Origin: Lonicera japonica
Taxonomy: Eukaryota; Streptophyta; Magnoliopsida; Dipsacales; Caprifoliaceae
Direction of reading: 5' to 3'
Assembly: GCA_021464415.1 (NCBI GenBank)
Contig: CM038468.1
Location: 31,546,969-31,610,968 of the forward strand
Length of the DNA stretch: 64,000 nucleotides
Part shown: positions 46,623 to 58,526 of the stretch, piece by piece
Numbering within the stretch: the stretch's first letter is position 1
Layout: each line of letters begins with the position of its first letter
The notes under the pieces: model-generated
Told to the model about the DNA's origin: nothing
What the model saw: the letters and a program-made list of their open reading frames with translations, nothing else
Databases searched by the model: none
Position numbers and translations under genes: made by a program

Positions 46623-47459
46623 TTTTAGTTGTAGTGGTGAGTACTCTGTTTTTCTTATTTATTGCTTATTATACCTATGGATGCATTAACCTAAGTTGTA
46701 ATGGCTGTTTTTTATAGGAGTGAATATGTATTGGTTGTTAATGAATTGAATGTGCTATATTCTATTTTAGTACATTAACAAAAAGATCACTTCATTAATG
46801 AAATGTTATAATACATATATCATTTGGCCAAAATATACCAAAAAAAAAAGGAAAAATACCATGTTCAGGCCTCAATTCTTTTGCCAATATATCAAAACAA
46901 AAAACCTATGTTTAAGCCTAAATTCTATGGCCAATATATCTAAACAAAAAATCCATATACAAAAACCAACATTGCTAGTGATGTGCTTTTTCAAAGCTTT
47001 TTCTTCAAAGATGCTCCTTGCAAGCCTGTTATTGTTATGTACTTCCTTCTTCCTTTGAATATGAAATTTGGTGATGACGTGCTCACAACCTTGCGGACCT
47101 TCACTTTGACCCATATTCATATTATTGGTGTTCCACTTTGAGGTAATGGTTGTGATGAAGATGGTTTTTTAACCTATAATGCATGCAATATAACTTTGAG
47201 TTAGATGAGAGTAGCTTTATCAAAATGTCATTTAAAATAGCTGGTACTTACAGGCAATTTGTTAGGCTTGTGTGGTGTGAACATTAAAGCATTACTTACA
47301 CCTTAAGATCTTAACATTAATTCGAGTATTTTTTCATCTCTTCTGAGACATGGGTGATTTTCCTGCAGCTTTAGAAATACTTTGAGCTAGCAACATATAA
47401 AAATTGAAGTGCATAACTAAGTAATAGCAGTGTGTGAGCAACTAATTACATGTGCATAA
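46623..47459. other. Unassigned DNA between the protease fragment and the Mutator-like gene
   Basis: No clear gene. A minus-strand frame near 47120-46980 (GQSEGPQGCEHVITKFH) may be a decayed extra C-terminal part of the Mutator-like gene, but no domain is visible. Confidence 0.35.
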
Positions 47460-49004
47460 TTAAGCACAACTTACTTCAATTCTTCCTCTATTTTGACTGT
47501 TGCTGCCTTCACAACTACCATTATTATTATTTTTTGGCTTTATACAACTCCTTTTATTGTGGTCAAGAATGCCACAAACACTGCACTTTATAGAATTTTG
47601 ATACATATTTTCCCAATTTGTTTGGATTCTTCTTTGCATCATCTTCTTGCTTCCCCCTCTTATGGTTCTTTGGCTTACTTAAATATGCTTTATAGTCTAG
47701 TGGTAAGACAGGAACCAATGAACTTTTGTGCCATATATCACTGCCATTCATTGGTTTGATCAAAGGATAATAAATTTTCTTAAATCGCACATACATCTCA
47801 CTGCCATATATCACTTGTGCACATACATCTGAAGCTCCTCTTGTCTGAAGTTTATTGCTACTATACTGTGTGGGCAAGGTATACCACTTAAATCACACTT
47901 TCCACATGCACAACTACTTTCGTCTAAGTCAATTGTGAATTGTTCATTAAACATTCCAGTTACTTCAAATTTCTTTACCCCATTCCATTTTAATATACAT
48001 CATATAGCTTCTCTTTTGGCCACTTCAAGTCTTTCTTGAATTTTTGGGTGAATTAAACCATGTCATTTCTTAGCTTTCTCCATACAAACCTACATCTTAC
48101 TAATTATTTAAACTCTAACACCCTCAAGTAAAGACTGTATTAACTTCCATCTAGCATCCAATATGCACTTGTTAAAATTCTCACAAATGTTGTTTACAAG
48201 TATGTCACACTTTGGGAATGTATATAAATGAGACCTATACCAAAAAAGAGCTGGTTTGTTTGCAAAAAATTCAAAAGCAACTTCAGACGTATCATGCATC
48301 TTCTGCATTGCATGCTCAAAATAAGCCATATTCAAAGCAGTTGTTGCATTCCATAGTAAGTCCTTAAAAACTTTTCCTCTATACCACTTTGACTTAAAAT
48401 TGGAGTACGAATGTAACACACAATATCTGTGATGAACCTTTGGGAGCACATCATCAAATGTAGGTAATAGGCCTTTTTGCTTGTCTAAAATGAAGGTCTA
48501 ATGACATTTGTTACTAATTTATAGATCTTGGGTAAGGGATTCCAAAAACCACGACATACGCAATAGGAAACATATAATTGTTAGCATCAACACCAACGCC
48601 AGCCAGCAATATCCCCATGTGTGGTCCTTTTAAGTGACACCCATCAACACCCACCACTAGTTTACAACCTGCTTTGAACTGCTCTTTACAAGCCTGTAAA
48701 CACACATATAATCTCTTAAACTTCTGTTATAAGCACCCATCCACTCACTACAAGAAAAAAATGCTTAATATGTCATTTTTTAAGTAACAGTTATCACTAT
48801 TTATGTTATTTTTTTACGACTAACAAAGCGACATAATTGAAGGTGTCATATATATTTGTAAAATTGACATAAATGTAAACATAAGTATGACGGTCCCACA
48901 CAAAAGTATCACATTTTTTAAAAAACTATTATATTATATATCACACATTTTACAGAAAGTAAAAAATATATTTTATTATTTCTTATTCTTTGTTTTCCTT
49001 TCTT

Positions 49005-49140
49005 CCTTTTTTTTTAAATTGAACAATGGGTAATCTCATTATAAATCTATATTTTAAGTGTTGTGAACGAGATTCGAACCATGGTACCCAATGTGGTAAC
49101 ACATGTGTTCTACCAGTTATGCTAAGATGTGAATGTGATA
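49005..49140 (-). mobile_element. tRNA-derived SINE inside the CACTA element
   Basis: Minus strand shows a pol III A box (TAGCATAACTGGTA) and about 40 bases later a B box (GGTTCGAATCTC). A body of ~60 bp and a TTTAAAAAAAAAGG tail follow. The spacing is that of a tRNA-derived SINE head. It is too degraded for a tRNA gene. Confidence 0.65.
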
Positions 49141-49839
49141 TAATTCTTTCTTTAAAATATAACATGAACCATTTTGTTATATAATTCAACAAATATGCAT
49201 TTGCCATTATATGTGACATATAAAACTAAACTTTTATATTCCCAATATCAATAAACGAATTAATCTCACATTTAGTAACAAAAAAACAATCTCATTCCTA
49301 CAAAAAGTAGTCAAAATCACCGACCTAAGTATAATATTGCATATCTTTACGGAGATTAAGTGTCTTTCAATTATGTTAGTTGTATTTTGTATTTAGGATT
49401 TTTGTTTTTCTATTAATGTTTTAGGAAAATTCTAAAATGTTTAGGATTTCAAAAGGTCGCACACGAATTTCATATTTAGCATAGGAATTAAAAATGAGTT
49501 TTATTATGTCGCTTTTTTGAATAACCATCATATATTGTCATAAGTAAATAAGTCCCCTTAAAAACCAACATAGTCAATCCGTATTAATGTCGGTTACTGT
49601 AAAACTGACATAATAACCATAAATTTTTTAATAAGCATCATAAGGCGCGTAAATTATAATGAGTTTATTGTGTCGCTTTACTTAATAATTGTTATAGATA
49701 AATATGTCACTTAGAAACTGACATAATTGTTCATTATTTATGTCAGTTTCAACTTAATTGGCACTACAATAACTATAAACTCTTAAAAAATGACACAAAT
49801 GTGGCAATATTTAAGCTTTTATGTCTTTCTTGACTTGAC

Positions 49840-50264
49840 TAGGGCTGGGATAATAAACTGAAAAACTGTGAACCGAATCAAAAAAACCGAAAAAAAACCG
49901 GTTCGGTTCGGTTATTATTATTAAAGTGGACATTTTTAACGGTTCGGTTCCTAATGGTTATTAACAGTTCGGTTCTCGGTTCCTTGATCAATTTAATTAA
50001 AGGAACCGTTAGGAACCGTTTTAACGGTTCTAATGATTTTAACGATTCCCCGAAGAACCGTTATAACCGTTTTTGGCCGGTTCTTACGATTATTAACGGT
50101 TCTAATGGTTCCTCGAAAAACCGGTAGAACCGAACCGTTAGAACCGGTTCGGTTCCACTTTCGGTTCTTGAACAAAAATGCTCAAAACTGAACCGTTTTT
50201 AATTTTTGGTTCTCGGTTCCGGTTCTTATCAGTTAGGACAAGAACCGAACCGATCCCAGCCCTA
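49840..50264. mobile_element. hAT-type MITE nested in the CACTA element
   Basis: 425 bp with perfect 12-bp ends TAGGGCTGGGAT and ATCCCAGCCCTA. GACTTGAC on each side (49832-49839 and 50265-50272) is an 8-bp target duplication. The interior is packed with GGTTCGGTT and AACCGTTA motifs in both orientations. Confidence 0.9.
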
Positions 50265-50895
50265 GACTTGACCGACATATTTTAAATAATAAAAGCGACA
50301 TATTTGGCCTTTTTTCTTGTAGTGACTTCCTTCAAGAAAATTGTAGTCCTTAGATTAGTATTCCTCACCTCTTTCATAGAAGAACCCAACTTAGCAAACT
50401 GTTCAACATAAGTCCCTTGAATAAGATCAAAAGCCTTTTTCCTAGTCTTATACACTTTACACATGGATACACTCACAATATATTCTCTCATCACTATATC
50501 TTTGATGCATTGCATAGGGATTTTTGGGTTGGACCTAAAAGTGTCTAAGTATTTCTCAGACACCCACTTAGAGGTCACATATGGATTCTTAAATTTCCTA
50601 GTACATCTATGCTCATTGAGAAAGATTTTGATTTGCATGTTTAGAGAATCATGCATTTTTGGAACATATATATTTCATAGGCACCCATCACTACACATTG
50701 CATAAACCCCATGGGATTCATTCCCTGGGAACATAATTCTGTTCCCATTATTTATGGAATATGCTCTGACAACTTCTTTAAACTCTTTATTATTATGTCT
50801 AACTTGAAAATTGGATTGTTCAAATCAATTTTAAGGTTAAAAACAGGGAACTTAGGCTTACTTTCATCTTCAGAAGTAGAACATGTATCACTCAT

Positions 50896-52040
50896 CAATA
50901 AATTTCAAATTCATTTTCAAAATTGACAGGGTAATTAGCAAAAATAACTCCTGAAGTTTGACATAATTCCCTCGCTCGACCCTAAAGTTTAATTTGCAGT
51001 TGAAGCATCCTTAAAATTTTTAATTTGTCCCTTGCTTGGCCAAAACTGGATGCTCCATTAAAAACTGGACTAGATCTATACGGATAATATATTGCTAAGC
51101 TGGGGACTAGATCTTTACGGATAGTATCATGATATTAGTTATTTAATAAGACTCTTTATCTCATTCTTATTTCTATGAACATATATATATTCTATCTTCT
51201 TTTATTTTTTATGGATTTTTTTTTTTTAATTTGTTATCGAGCTGAGCCAAGAGTAAACTATTTTCCAAAGTTGAAAGATGGGATTCTAATCCTTACATCG
51301 AGTTCAAAATATATGTTCAAAAGGTTACATTGAAGATCTGAACTTGTACCTTAATTTTGCAAATATAAATTGCAAAAAAATAGATTGAAGACACCTTAAT
51401 AGTCCATCTATCTATCGTTTAATGCCTCCTTTGTTTACATTATTGTTTAACTTTTATATATTTTTAGAAAAATAATAATTTTTAATTGTTAATTAAAAAA
51501 TAGAACTTGCAGTTTTATGTAGTAAGATTTTACATAATAATCATCCAACGTACCCTCTTAAAAAAAGAATTAAATCCCATTCTTTACACATGTAGCTAGT
51601 AGCCAATTGGTGTCTTGTTTCTCTTGGACGCAATGTATAAAAATCCGATGGTTCAATTGTTTCCATATCATGTAAACAACAACAGCTAAGCTAAGCTAAG
51701 CCACAAAATTACGTACATCTCACTAATCGTTGTACTACTCTCATCTTCTCAGTCGTCTCCCACCTATATATATCCTTCTCTGCATGTTACGTTGTTATTT
51801 GGTCTACGAACCTCCTTCCAAATAGCATTGGAAGAAAGACGAACAAAGGACATGCAAGTGGTTAATACATTGACAAGCATGCATGCATTCTCAAACAACA
51901 CACGTGTAGCTGTCCTCCTCAACACTTCCCGAAGCCAAAAGCTTATCTTTATTTAGTCAACATCTTTCTTCTACAAGTCAGCAAAACAATCACAGCCGGA
52001 TTTTGCATTTAAGATTCCTGAACACCCAAATTCCTTTATG
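50896..52040. other. Intergenic DNA before the protease N-terminal fragment
   Basis: No gene was seen. A 58-bp stretch at 51763-51820 (TATATATCC-TCTCTGCATG, then TTACGTTGTTATTTGG) recurs at 53371-53428, bracketing the fragment and the CACTA piece between. Confidence 0.5.
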
Positions 52041-52134
52041 TTATCTTTCCTCCATCTTAATTTACTTGTATATAAATTCCACAATTCTAATCCTAATTTT
52101 CTCTGCATCACAACTCTCTCAATCATTTGCAAAA

Positions 52135-52211
52135 ATGGCACCCAATTTAACTACATTCTCCTCCTCCTCCTCCTCCCCCTTCTTCTTCTTCTTCTTCTTC
52201 TTCTTCTTCTT

Positions 52212-52245
<34 letters not shown>

Positions 52246-52310
52246 CATCACATCTTTGTTCATTCCCTCACTCGTCCTTCCAAATTCACCACCGACCTCA
52301 TACACTGCGA
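52135..52310 (+). pseudogene. N-terminal fragment of a third CDR1-like protease with poly-Phe signal
   Basis: Starts MAPNLTTFSSSSSS. It continues through about twenty TTC codons (52180-52240) into LLHHIFVHSLTRPSKFTTD, which matches the signal peptide and prosegment start of the copy at 43622. The promoter with TATATAAA is kept at 52070-52077. The frame is cut at 52311 by unrelated transposon sequence. The TTC microsatellite has grown inside the codons for the hydrophobic core. Confidence 0.85.
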
Positions 52311-53200
52311 GCAGGGGTTTAGGCGACGTACATTGTACGTAAACTTGTTCGTCGCCTAAGATTCGAGCGACGAACCCCGTGTCACCTAAGCTCCGTCACC
52401 TAAGTCATATGATATATGCATTAAGCGTCGTACAAATAAAGGAGTGTTGCCTAAGTGATTCTTCAGCGATGTACACATTGTACGTCGCCTAAGTGATTTG
52501 TAGGCGACGTACACATTGTACGTCGCCTAAGTGAACTTAGGACTCGAACGCGTAACTTGTCGCCTAAGGTTCACTTGTTCATCGCATACGTTTTACACTT
52601 CGGCGACGTAGCTTTTGTGTTAGTCACCTAAAGGTACATCTAAGGCGACGTACCTTTTTTGTGTTCGTCGCTTAGAAATATCTTTTATGCGACGTACTCT
52701 TTTATGTTCGTCGCTTAGGATGTAAAAATAGCGACGTATCTTTTTTGTGTTTGTTGCCTAAATGGGAAAACTATGCGACGTACCTAAACCATGTACATCG
52801 CCTAAGTGAAAAACTATAATTAACAAAATTGCTAGAATTACAGCAATCCCTAGCTGACATTGCAAGTCGGCCATATCCCGTTGTGTCTGCAACCTAGCTT
52901 CTTCTTGCTCGGTTAATCCCTGTCTGATTTCTTCTTCTTGCTCGGCCATTTTTCGTCTAAGTCCTTCGTTGTCTTCCCTCAATATTTCGACGGTGGACTG
53001 AAGATCCTTGTCATTCGCAAACACCGGCCGCTCATCGCCCCATGTATATACAACCTTAATACAAGCATCCTCATTTTTGCTTTTGCAGTGTCAAATAGAT
53101 TTTGTTGAATATCAACCAACGTCTCATTTACTTGCTTAAACCAACATGGCCACCGAAATATCCACCTTAGCAAAATTGTCATAGCGAACCGCACGTACCT
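52311..53200 (-). mobile_element. CACTA fragment with TNP1-like coding remnant
   Basis: From 52311 to ~52820 there are about fifteen subterminal units of the form GGCGACGTAC and GTACGTCGCCTAA, similar in style to the array at 14030. Minus-strand frames at 53194-52758 then read PCWFKQVNETLVDIQQN and, after a one-base shift, DERPVFANDKDLQSTVEIL and a long coiled coil (LREDNEGLRRKMAEQEEEI) with a hydrophobic tail. Such a C-terminal coiled region is common in the TNP1/Ptta-type proteins of plant CACTA elements. The terminus itself is missing at 52311. Confidence 0.6.
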
Positions 53201-54812
53201 TGAAATAGTATTAAAACACTATATTATATTCCATTGGATTAATCAACACATAGCATTTACACCAAAGATGAGAAGAGTTTAGACAATAGTAGAAATAGAC
53301 TGGCCTTATTTGATTATTAGCCAAGTTTTTTTTTGCCAATTTCAATCCTCATGCAAAGAGGGATATACCTATATATATCCCTCTCTGCATGTTACGTTGT
53401 TATTTGGTCTACGAACCTCCTTCCAACACTACTAGAAAAAAGCTCACTTACCACAACTAAAATGTGTGGTAAATAGCTATTTACCACACTTTTCAACACC
53501 CTAGCAACTGTTGCAATTGGCAATATCATAAAAAATTCAAATAAATGTGGTAAAAAAGACAAAATAACACACCTAAAAAGCGAGGTAAATGGCTATACAC
53601 CACACTTATAAGCTGCTGTAAATGGGGAATTAATGGAAGATGGACAATGCACATACATATATATATAAGAAAAGCTAAGGAAAACCTATTTTTTATATTT
53701 ATTTTTAATTTGGGGAGGGGGATTTTGAAATGGACACATGTACATACATATGCATATATTTATTAAATATTATCAAAACCATCCAACAATCCAAGAACTC
53801 CAACTATTTTTCTCCTTTCTAACATTCTTCTAAAAACAATAGTGAATATTCTACACGTACAAAAATAGAAGGAACATTTTTTTTCTCATTCCGCATCAAA
53901 TATTCTTTTCAATTTGCAAGATGCATATTAAATTTTTGAGACAATCCTGCCAAAAACACAAAAGAGACAAACTTTAGAACTAGAAATCTATTCAACATTT
54001 AATTAGCTAATCTAATAAGAAATATTTATTCAACTAATAATACTTAGCCATTCAACTTGTAGCCTACAAAGATGATGACATGGAACTAAGCAGCACATCC
54101 CAATGGCATTATACTCGATCTAGTTGTAGACTTTAGTTAAAAATGTAAAAGCCATTTATTATTTTTGTTTATATTTATTATGAAATTATTGAGTTAGATA
54201 TGACGTAATCAAACTAGATATTCAACATACTCGTATTTATTATTTGCATATGATACCACTAAAATACATATTTAGAATATTGGGTATTCATTTTAGGCCA
54301 AGGTCGAATACCAACCACGCAGAATATTAAATGAATACACAATTGTGACTCATGATACACAAAGAAGAACCTCCCAAACCAATTGGTGCGACTCTATTTG
54401 ATAATTCAAAGGCAACAAGACAAGTACTGAAGACTCACCACCGCGGAACACTGTAATAAAATCCAATCATGAGGGCAGTTGTCCAGTGAGTATACAAAGT
54501 CCTTCAATTCTGCCACCGGAAAGAACATAATTAAACTATGTAAATGCAGTTACTCTATTGGAAAAGGACAACAAACAGATAAACCATTCAGGTGATACAA
54601 AATATTCAGAAACATATATAATCAAATTTCTTCCATGGAGAGAAAGGAGGCAGCGTGCAAACAAACAAACACGCAAACTAAAAAAAAACCAGTTTCACAA
54701 AATTCACCCTTTTTGGCAATAAATTGCAAAAAAAGCTCCGAGAATTAAAAACAAAATGTAACAATTTGGAAGACAAAAAAAAAACAAGAGGACGACAAAA
54801 TCCTCTACATAG

Positions 54813-55726
54813 GGAGGCAATAACATAGTAACAAAGGATAGGAGGATAGGGACTTATGCCGAGGCAGTTCGGAGAAACATAGCAGTGGGAAGGGAGAAAG
54901 TAAAGCAGGGCTACAACACAGGGCAACAACATCAAATAGAGATAAGGAAAATGATGAAGGAAGATTGGAGCAAAATGTTGGTCTGCACGAGAGAGAATTT
55001 GTGGCGTGAATGGTCTAGCATCCAAGACCATTTAAACAAACTATTTGGGACTGAATATAGGCTTCTTCCATTCCAACCAGACAAAGCAATTTCTCATTGC
55101 CGAACAAAAAAAAAAGCAGAAGAGACAGGACAAGACAGAGCATGGTCCTCCACCAGGTCAACTGCAATTGTTCTGATGGGTGGGTAGAGGTGGAAGATCT
55201 TCCATTGAATTTATGTCAATCTGAAATTTTTATGAAGATTGGGAAGGTTTGTGATGACCTCGTAGAGCTGGACAGTAAAACATATATGAAGCAAAGCCTT
55301 TTTGCACCACGAATGAGGGTGAGAGGGAATAACACCGGTTTCATACCTAGAGAAATTGACTTGGTGGATGAGGAAGAAAATGTCTTCACTATTCGATTAA
55401 AGTCACATTCCAGGTTAGATTTGAAGAAATGGAATAGGGGAAATCTGGGTTTGGAAGAAGCGATGAATAATCGATGCATTATCAAGATTGGAGGAGATAT
55501 TACAAACAAGGAGAATACCGAGGGACGGAGATCACCGGAAAAAATGGAGTCCGGTAGATACACCGTCAAGAGCAACAGAGAAGATGAAAAGGCGAGAGGG
55601 GAGATGCTATTTTTATTATATGTACTTTTTTTTGGTTGGCTTGTGGATTTCTCGTCCACTTCCAACTCCTTTACTTGTACTTGATTTCCTATCAATATAA
55701 ACTCCGATTCTTATATAAAAAAAAAT
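54813..55726 (+). mobile_element. LINE-like retroposon with 12-bp target duplication and poly(A)
   Basis: TCCTCTACATAG lies on both sides (54801-54812 and 55727-55738). The right end has a plant-L1-style 3' UTR (ACTTGATTTCC, then AATATAAACTCCGATTCTTA) and a short A tail. Within it a plus-strand frame (55097-55684) reads GWVEVEDLPLNLCQSEIF, then KIGKVCDDLVELDSKTY and ARMRV-like text, resembling DUF4283-type proteins found in plant LINE ORF1 and host genes. The upstream frame 54885-55187 is joined to it by a frameshift. Both ends being bounded suggests target-primed insertion of an internally deleted element. Confidence 0.7.
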
Positions 55727-55743
55727 TCCTCTACATAGAGGAC

Positions 55744-56469
55744 CTAAGACCTTTGCTTCTCCTTCTTCTCATTGAACAAATAAAAAAGAGAGACACCAGA
55801 TACCTTCACAGCCTTGAACTTCACTCCAGGAATATCTCCCACAGCATGCCCCTTCCTTTTGAATCCTGCAATCAACACTTCATCCTGCACATAAACGCAA
55901 AATAAAAATAACTGTCAAGAAATAACCTAATTTCTTACCCCCTTAAAATATATCTGTCCAGGAATCTTCAGTACCAAGTTGCAAGGTAATATGCATTAAA
56001 CTAAATAAAGGTGAGACATCAAAATTATTGTTTTAACAATTGGGCTTAGACAAGATCTACTCTTTTTTCTAAGAAAAACTTACATTTTCCTCAATATAGT
56101 TTAAGCAACCATCATTGGATACAAAGGCAGCAATCTTCTTCCCATTTTTAATCAGCTGAACACGAGCAAACTTTGTGATAGTAGAGTTGGACTGCTTAGC
56201 CTCAATCCCACTACAAAAACCAATCAACAATTTGTCAATAACCAAGTCCAATCAGCTGTTCTCAACTGAAACATCATGTTCAAGAATGACAAATAGGTAG
56301 CTTTTTAGACTTCTATCTTTTCAAGGACAATTCCTTTTACATGGGAAGACCCTGCAAAAGGCTTTTTCCATTCATTTCCAAGATGAGATTTTTTGTAAAA
56401 CTTGTCACCCATCTTTGCCTTCTACGGTGGGACTTCAACTTACGATCAGCTCCCATTCCACAAGTCTTC
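55744..56469 (-). pseudogene. RPS23: 40S ribosomal protein S23 (uS12) pseudogene with introns
   Basis: Three minus-strand exons. About 56310-56469: [11 protein letters not shown], a one-base deletion, then [18 protein letters not shown] in another frame and KGIVLEKI. 56084-56210: [19 protein letters not shown] and [21 protein letters not shown], donor GTAAGT. 55744-55884: [20 protein letters not shown] to EKKEKQRS and TAG. S23 forms part of the decoding centre of the small ribosomal subunit. Usual residues have changed in places kept across eukaryotes (for example PNSAIRKCARV is [15 protein letters not shown] is SNDG). Introns remain, so this is not a processed copy. The first codons are not found upstream. 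Frameshift and substitutions make it nonfunctional. Confidence 0.9.
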
Positions 56470-57488
56470 CTGCATGACAAAACATTATTTGATCATCAAG
56501 CAATTTTTAATTGAGTGACACAAACCATTCGTACTTACAAAACAACTAACAAGTCCAAAATATATAGATAAGTGCACTTCAATAGCGTCTAAAATGAAAT
56601 AACTAGTCCAGAAAAAACTAATTTCTTTATTACGACAAAATTGGTAGCTTCAAAAAAAATACTCAACTAGGATGCCTTTATAGTTGCAGCTGAGATAGCC
56701 CCCAGTACTTAACCACATTTTTCTCAACTAGAATGCCTTTATAGCTAATACATTCATTACCCCAAGCTTTTCTTCTATTTTGAGTTTGCAAACTAGAATG
56801 CCCTTTTAATATCCTTATGTTTTATTGAATGTATCCCCAAGCTTTTCTTCTATTTTGAGTTTGCAAACTAGAATGCCCTTTCAATACTCTTATCTTTTAT
56901 TAGTGAAGACCATTTCTGTAGCCTTTAAGGTATATATAATATGATTTTTCAAAGTAAATCAGCATATCTAGGGAGATGTTAAATTTCTTTAGAATCATTG
57001 TGGGATGTGGATGAAAGACAAATCATACAAAGGCTACTCTGTTTTTCATTAGTAACAAAAACCAGATTCTCTAGGTATATGCTGCAAACTCAAAATAGGG
57101 GACAAAATGAGGCATTATATTCAGGAAACATATCTTAAAATCACAATTGATATGGTGCAAACACAAATTATGGGTAAAAAAAAACTGAAACTTTAGATAT
57201 ATGACAACATCATTACAGTTCATCGATGTTTGAAACTTTACACCAAAGTTTGAAGAAGCAATATAGTCATAAAAAGTTGGGTATAATTTTTGTGAAGAAT
57301 ACTATATACATTAAAGATGCTCTATTGCTCTTAGTACCCAGAAAAGCAGCAACTTAGTAGAAACATATATACAGAAACTGAACTAAATGAATTTCATGCA
57401 TACATATAACAGAGATCAACCTGATTGATTTTTCCTGTATTGTGATCTCCCCTTATTATAACAAGCTTTGGTAGAAGAAAAAGCTTAC
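56470..57488. other. Noncoding DNA between RPS23 pseudogene and the unrecognised exon
   Basis: A ~60-bp tandem duplication is present: CCCAAGCTTTTCTTCTATTT, TTGAGTTTGCAAACTAGAAT (about 56760-56820 and 56830-56890). Otherwise nothing is recognised. Confidence 0.5.
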
Positions 57489-57707
57489 CGCCCATGTTAG
57501 AAGAAGGCTGACTTTGGCCCTTTCTTTCCCGGTGTTCACCAACTCATCTTCTGGCTGTTTATCAATGTTTTGGCTTGTTATCGTGGGATTTTTACTACAT
57601 AAACGTGAAAGCTTCGATAACGGAAAAATTAGCTCCAAATGATATGCAAATGCCGGTGGACTGACTTGTGAGTGCAACATCTTAATCTTCTCTCGAAGTT
57701 CGAGAAC
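57489..57707 (-). CDS. Unrecognised internal exon, minus strand
   Basis: 219 bases, fully open in phase 0 at both ends, between a TTGTGCAG acceptor and a GTAAGC donor. It encodes VLELREKIKMLHSQVSPPAF, AYHLELIFPLSKLSRLCSKN, a polar middle and NTGKERAKVSLLLTWA. The first part is helical and leucine-rich. I do not recognise the family. Candidate first exon: 58475-58526 (MVTIPQPAKKLFIKLIK, donor AAAG-GT), but its phase (1) does not fit this exon, so an exon between them is missing or the pairing is wrong. It is upstream of, and parallel to, the RPS23 pseudogene, so the two could be spliced into one chimeric transcript. Confidence 0.45.
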
Positions 57708-57719
57708 CTGCACAAGAGT

Positions 57720-58474
57720 GAATTTAGTTAACGGAAATGCACAACATAGTTAGAACCAATCATGTTTAAAGATAACTACGTATATTTAAATAAGAAATAT
57801 AGATACCAAATCAATAGAATCGATTGGACTTGCAACTTCACATATTAAAATTACATAAATTTCATGAATATTCAAGCACATACTCACACAGAACTTAATA
57901 AAAAAGTGAATGAATACATGTGATTGCGATTAACCACGATGCTTTGTGCCATCAAAAGTGATGTGAGAAGGTAAGAACTTTAAAAGAGCAGAGATTTAGA
58001 GTTATAAGGATATGAAAGATAAGGGCCATAAATTTGGGACCCTAGAAAAAACAATAAATTCAAGAATTGTTGAAACAATACATCAAACAGGTAATATGCA
58101 ACCTGTAAGTTTTAAGAAGGTCATCTAGAGCATTTTAAGAAGAATAATGCTTGATAGCAAAATTTGGCTATTCTTAGAGTTGTCAATTCTCGTAGTCACA
58201 ATTTGTAGCTTATCAATAGCTAGAACAAAACTAGATCAAATCCAAGTTCCACAATATTTTGTCTCAATTAAGAATTGAATTCTCAACCAAAAACCACATT
58301 CAAGGTGAATCAGTCCCAAGCGGAACAATTATATATCCAAAACCCTAAATAACCAATTGAGGAACACTAAAACTCTACCAATTACTTAATTGAAACAATC
58401 AACAAGTGCCGTACTTTTATACGAAATTTAACCTAAATTTTCACGAATTTAACTGAGAAAAACTGAACTCAAAC
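57720..58474. other. Probable intron of the unrecognised gene
   Basis: AT-rich with no open frame of note between the candidate first exon and the open internal exon. A further small exon could be hidden here. Confidence 0.35.
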
Positions 58475-58526
58475 CTTTAATGAGCTTGATGAAAAGCTTC
58501 TTCGCCGGCTGAGGAATCGTCACCAT
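58475..58526 (-). CDS. Candidate first exon of the unrecognised gene
   Basis: ATG at 58526 opens MVTIPQPAKKLFIKLIK and ends at AAAG before GTTTGAG. The local base composition is much richer in G and C than its surroundings (58500-58610), as in many plant first exons. No protein family is recognised. Confidence 0.4.

Larger units (their letters stand above)
48746..50324. mobile_element. Nonautonomous CACTA element with 3-bp target duplication
   Basis: Starts CACTACAAGAAAAAAATGC and ends in the inverse GGCCTTTTTTCTTGTAGTG. ACT flanks both sides (48743-48745 and 50325-50327). It is inserted in the Mutator-like transposase gene. Subterminal regions contain many short units such as GACATAA, TTATGTC and GTCATA in both orientations. 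It encodes no transposase and hosts a SINE and a hAT-type MITE. Confidence 0.9.
47460..50895 (-). pseudogene. Mutator-like (MULE) transposase gene, split by a CACTA element
   Basis: Minus-strand pieces in order: an acidic start (MSDTCSTSEDESKPKFPVFN, ~50895); a MuDR N-terminal region (NEHRCTRKFKNPYVTSKW, then YIVSVSMCKVYKTRKKA, 50656-50325); the insertion; the catalytic core RLYVCLQACKE, VVGVDGCHLKGP, GVGVDANNYMFPIAYVVV (48740-48530); DKQKGLLPTF, VHHRYCVLHSYSNFKSKW and KCDILVNNICENFN (48490-48108); a SWIM zinc finger SCACGKCDLSGIPCPH (~47950-47850); NPNK and a zinc knuckle CSVCGILDHNKRSC (~47590). Frames change at several points and stops occur, so it is dead. In live MULEs this protein cuts and pastes Mutator elements. 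Terminal inverted repeats were not found. Confidence 0.85.

Noticed and set aside
49060..49125. tRNA gene
   Set aside because: A and B boxes are present, but no cloverleaf can be formed and a SINE-like body and A tail follow.
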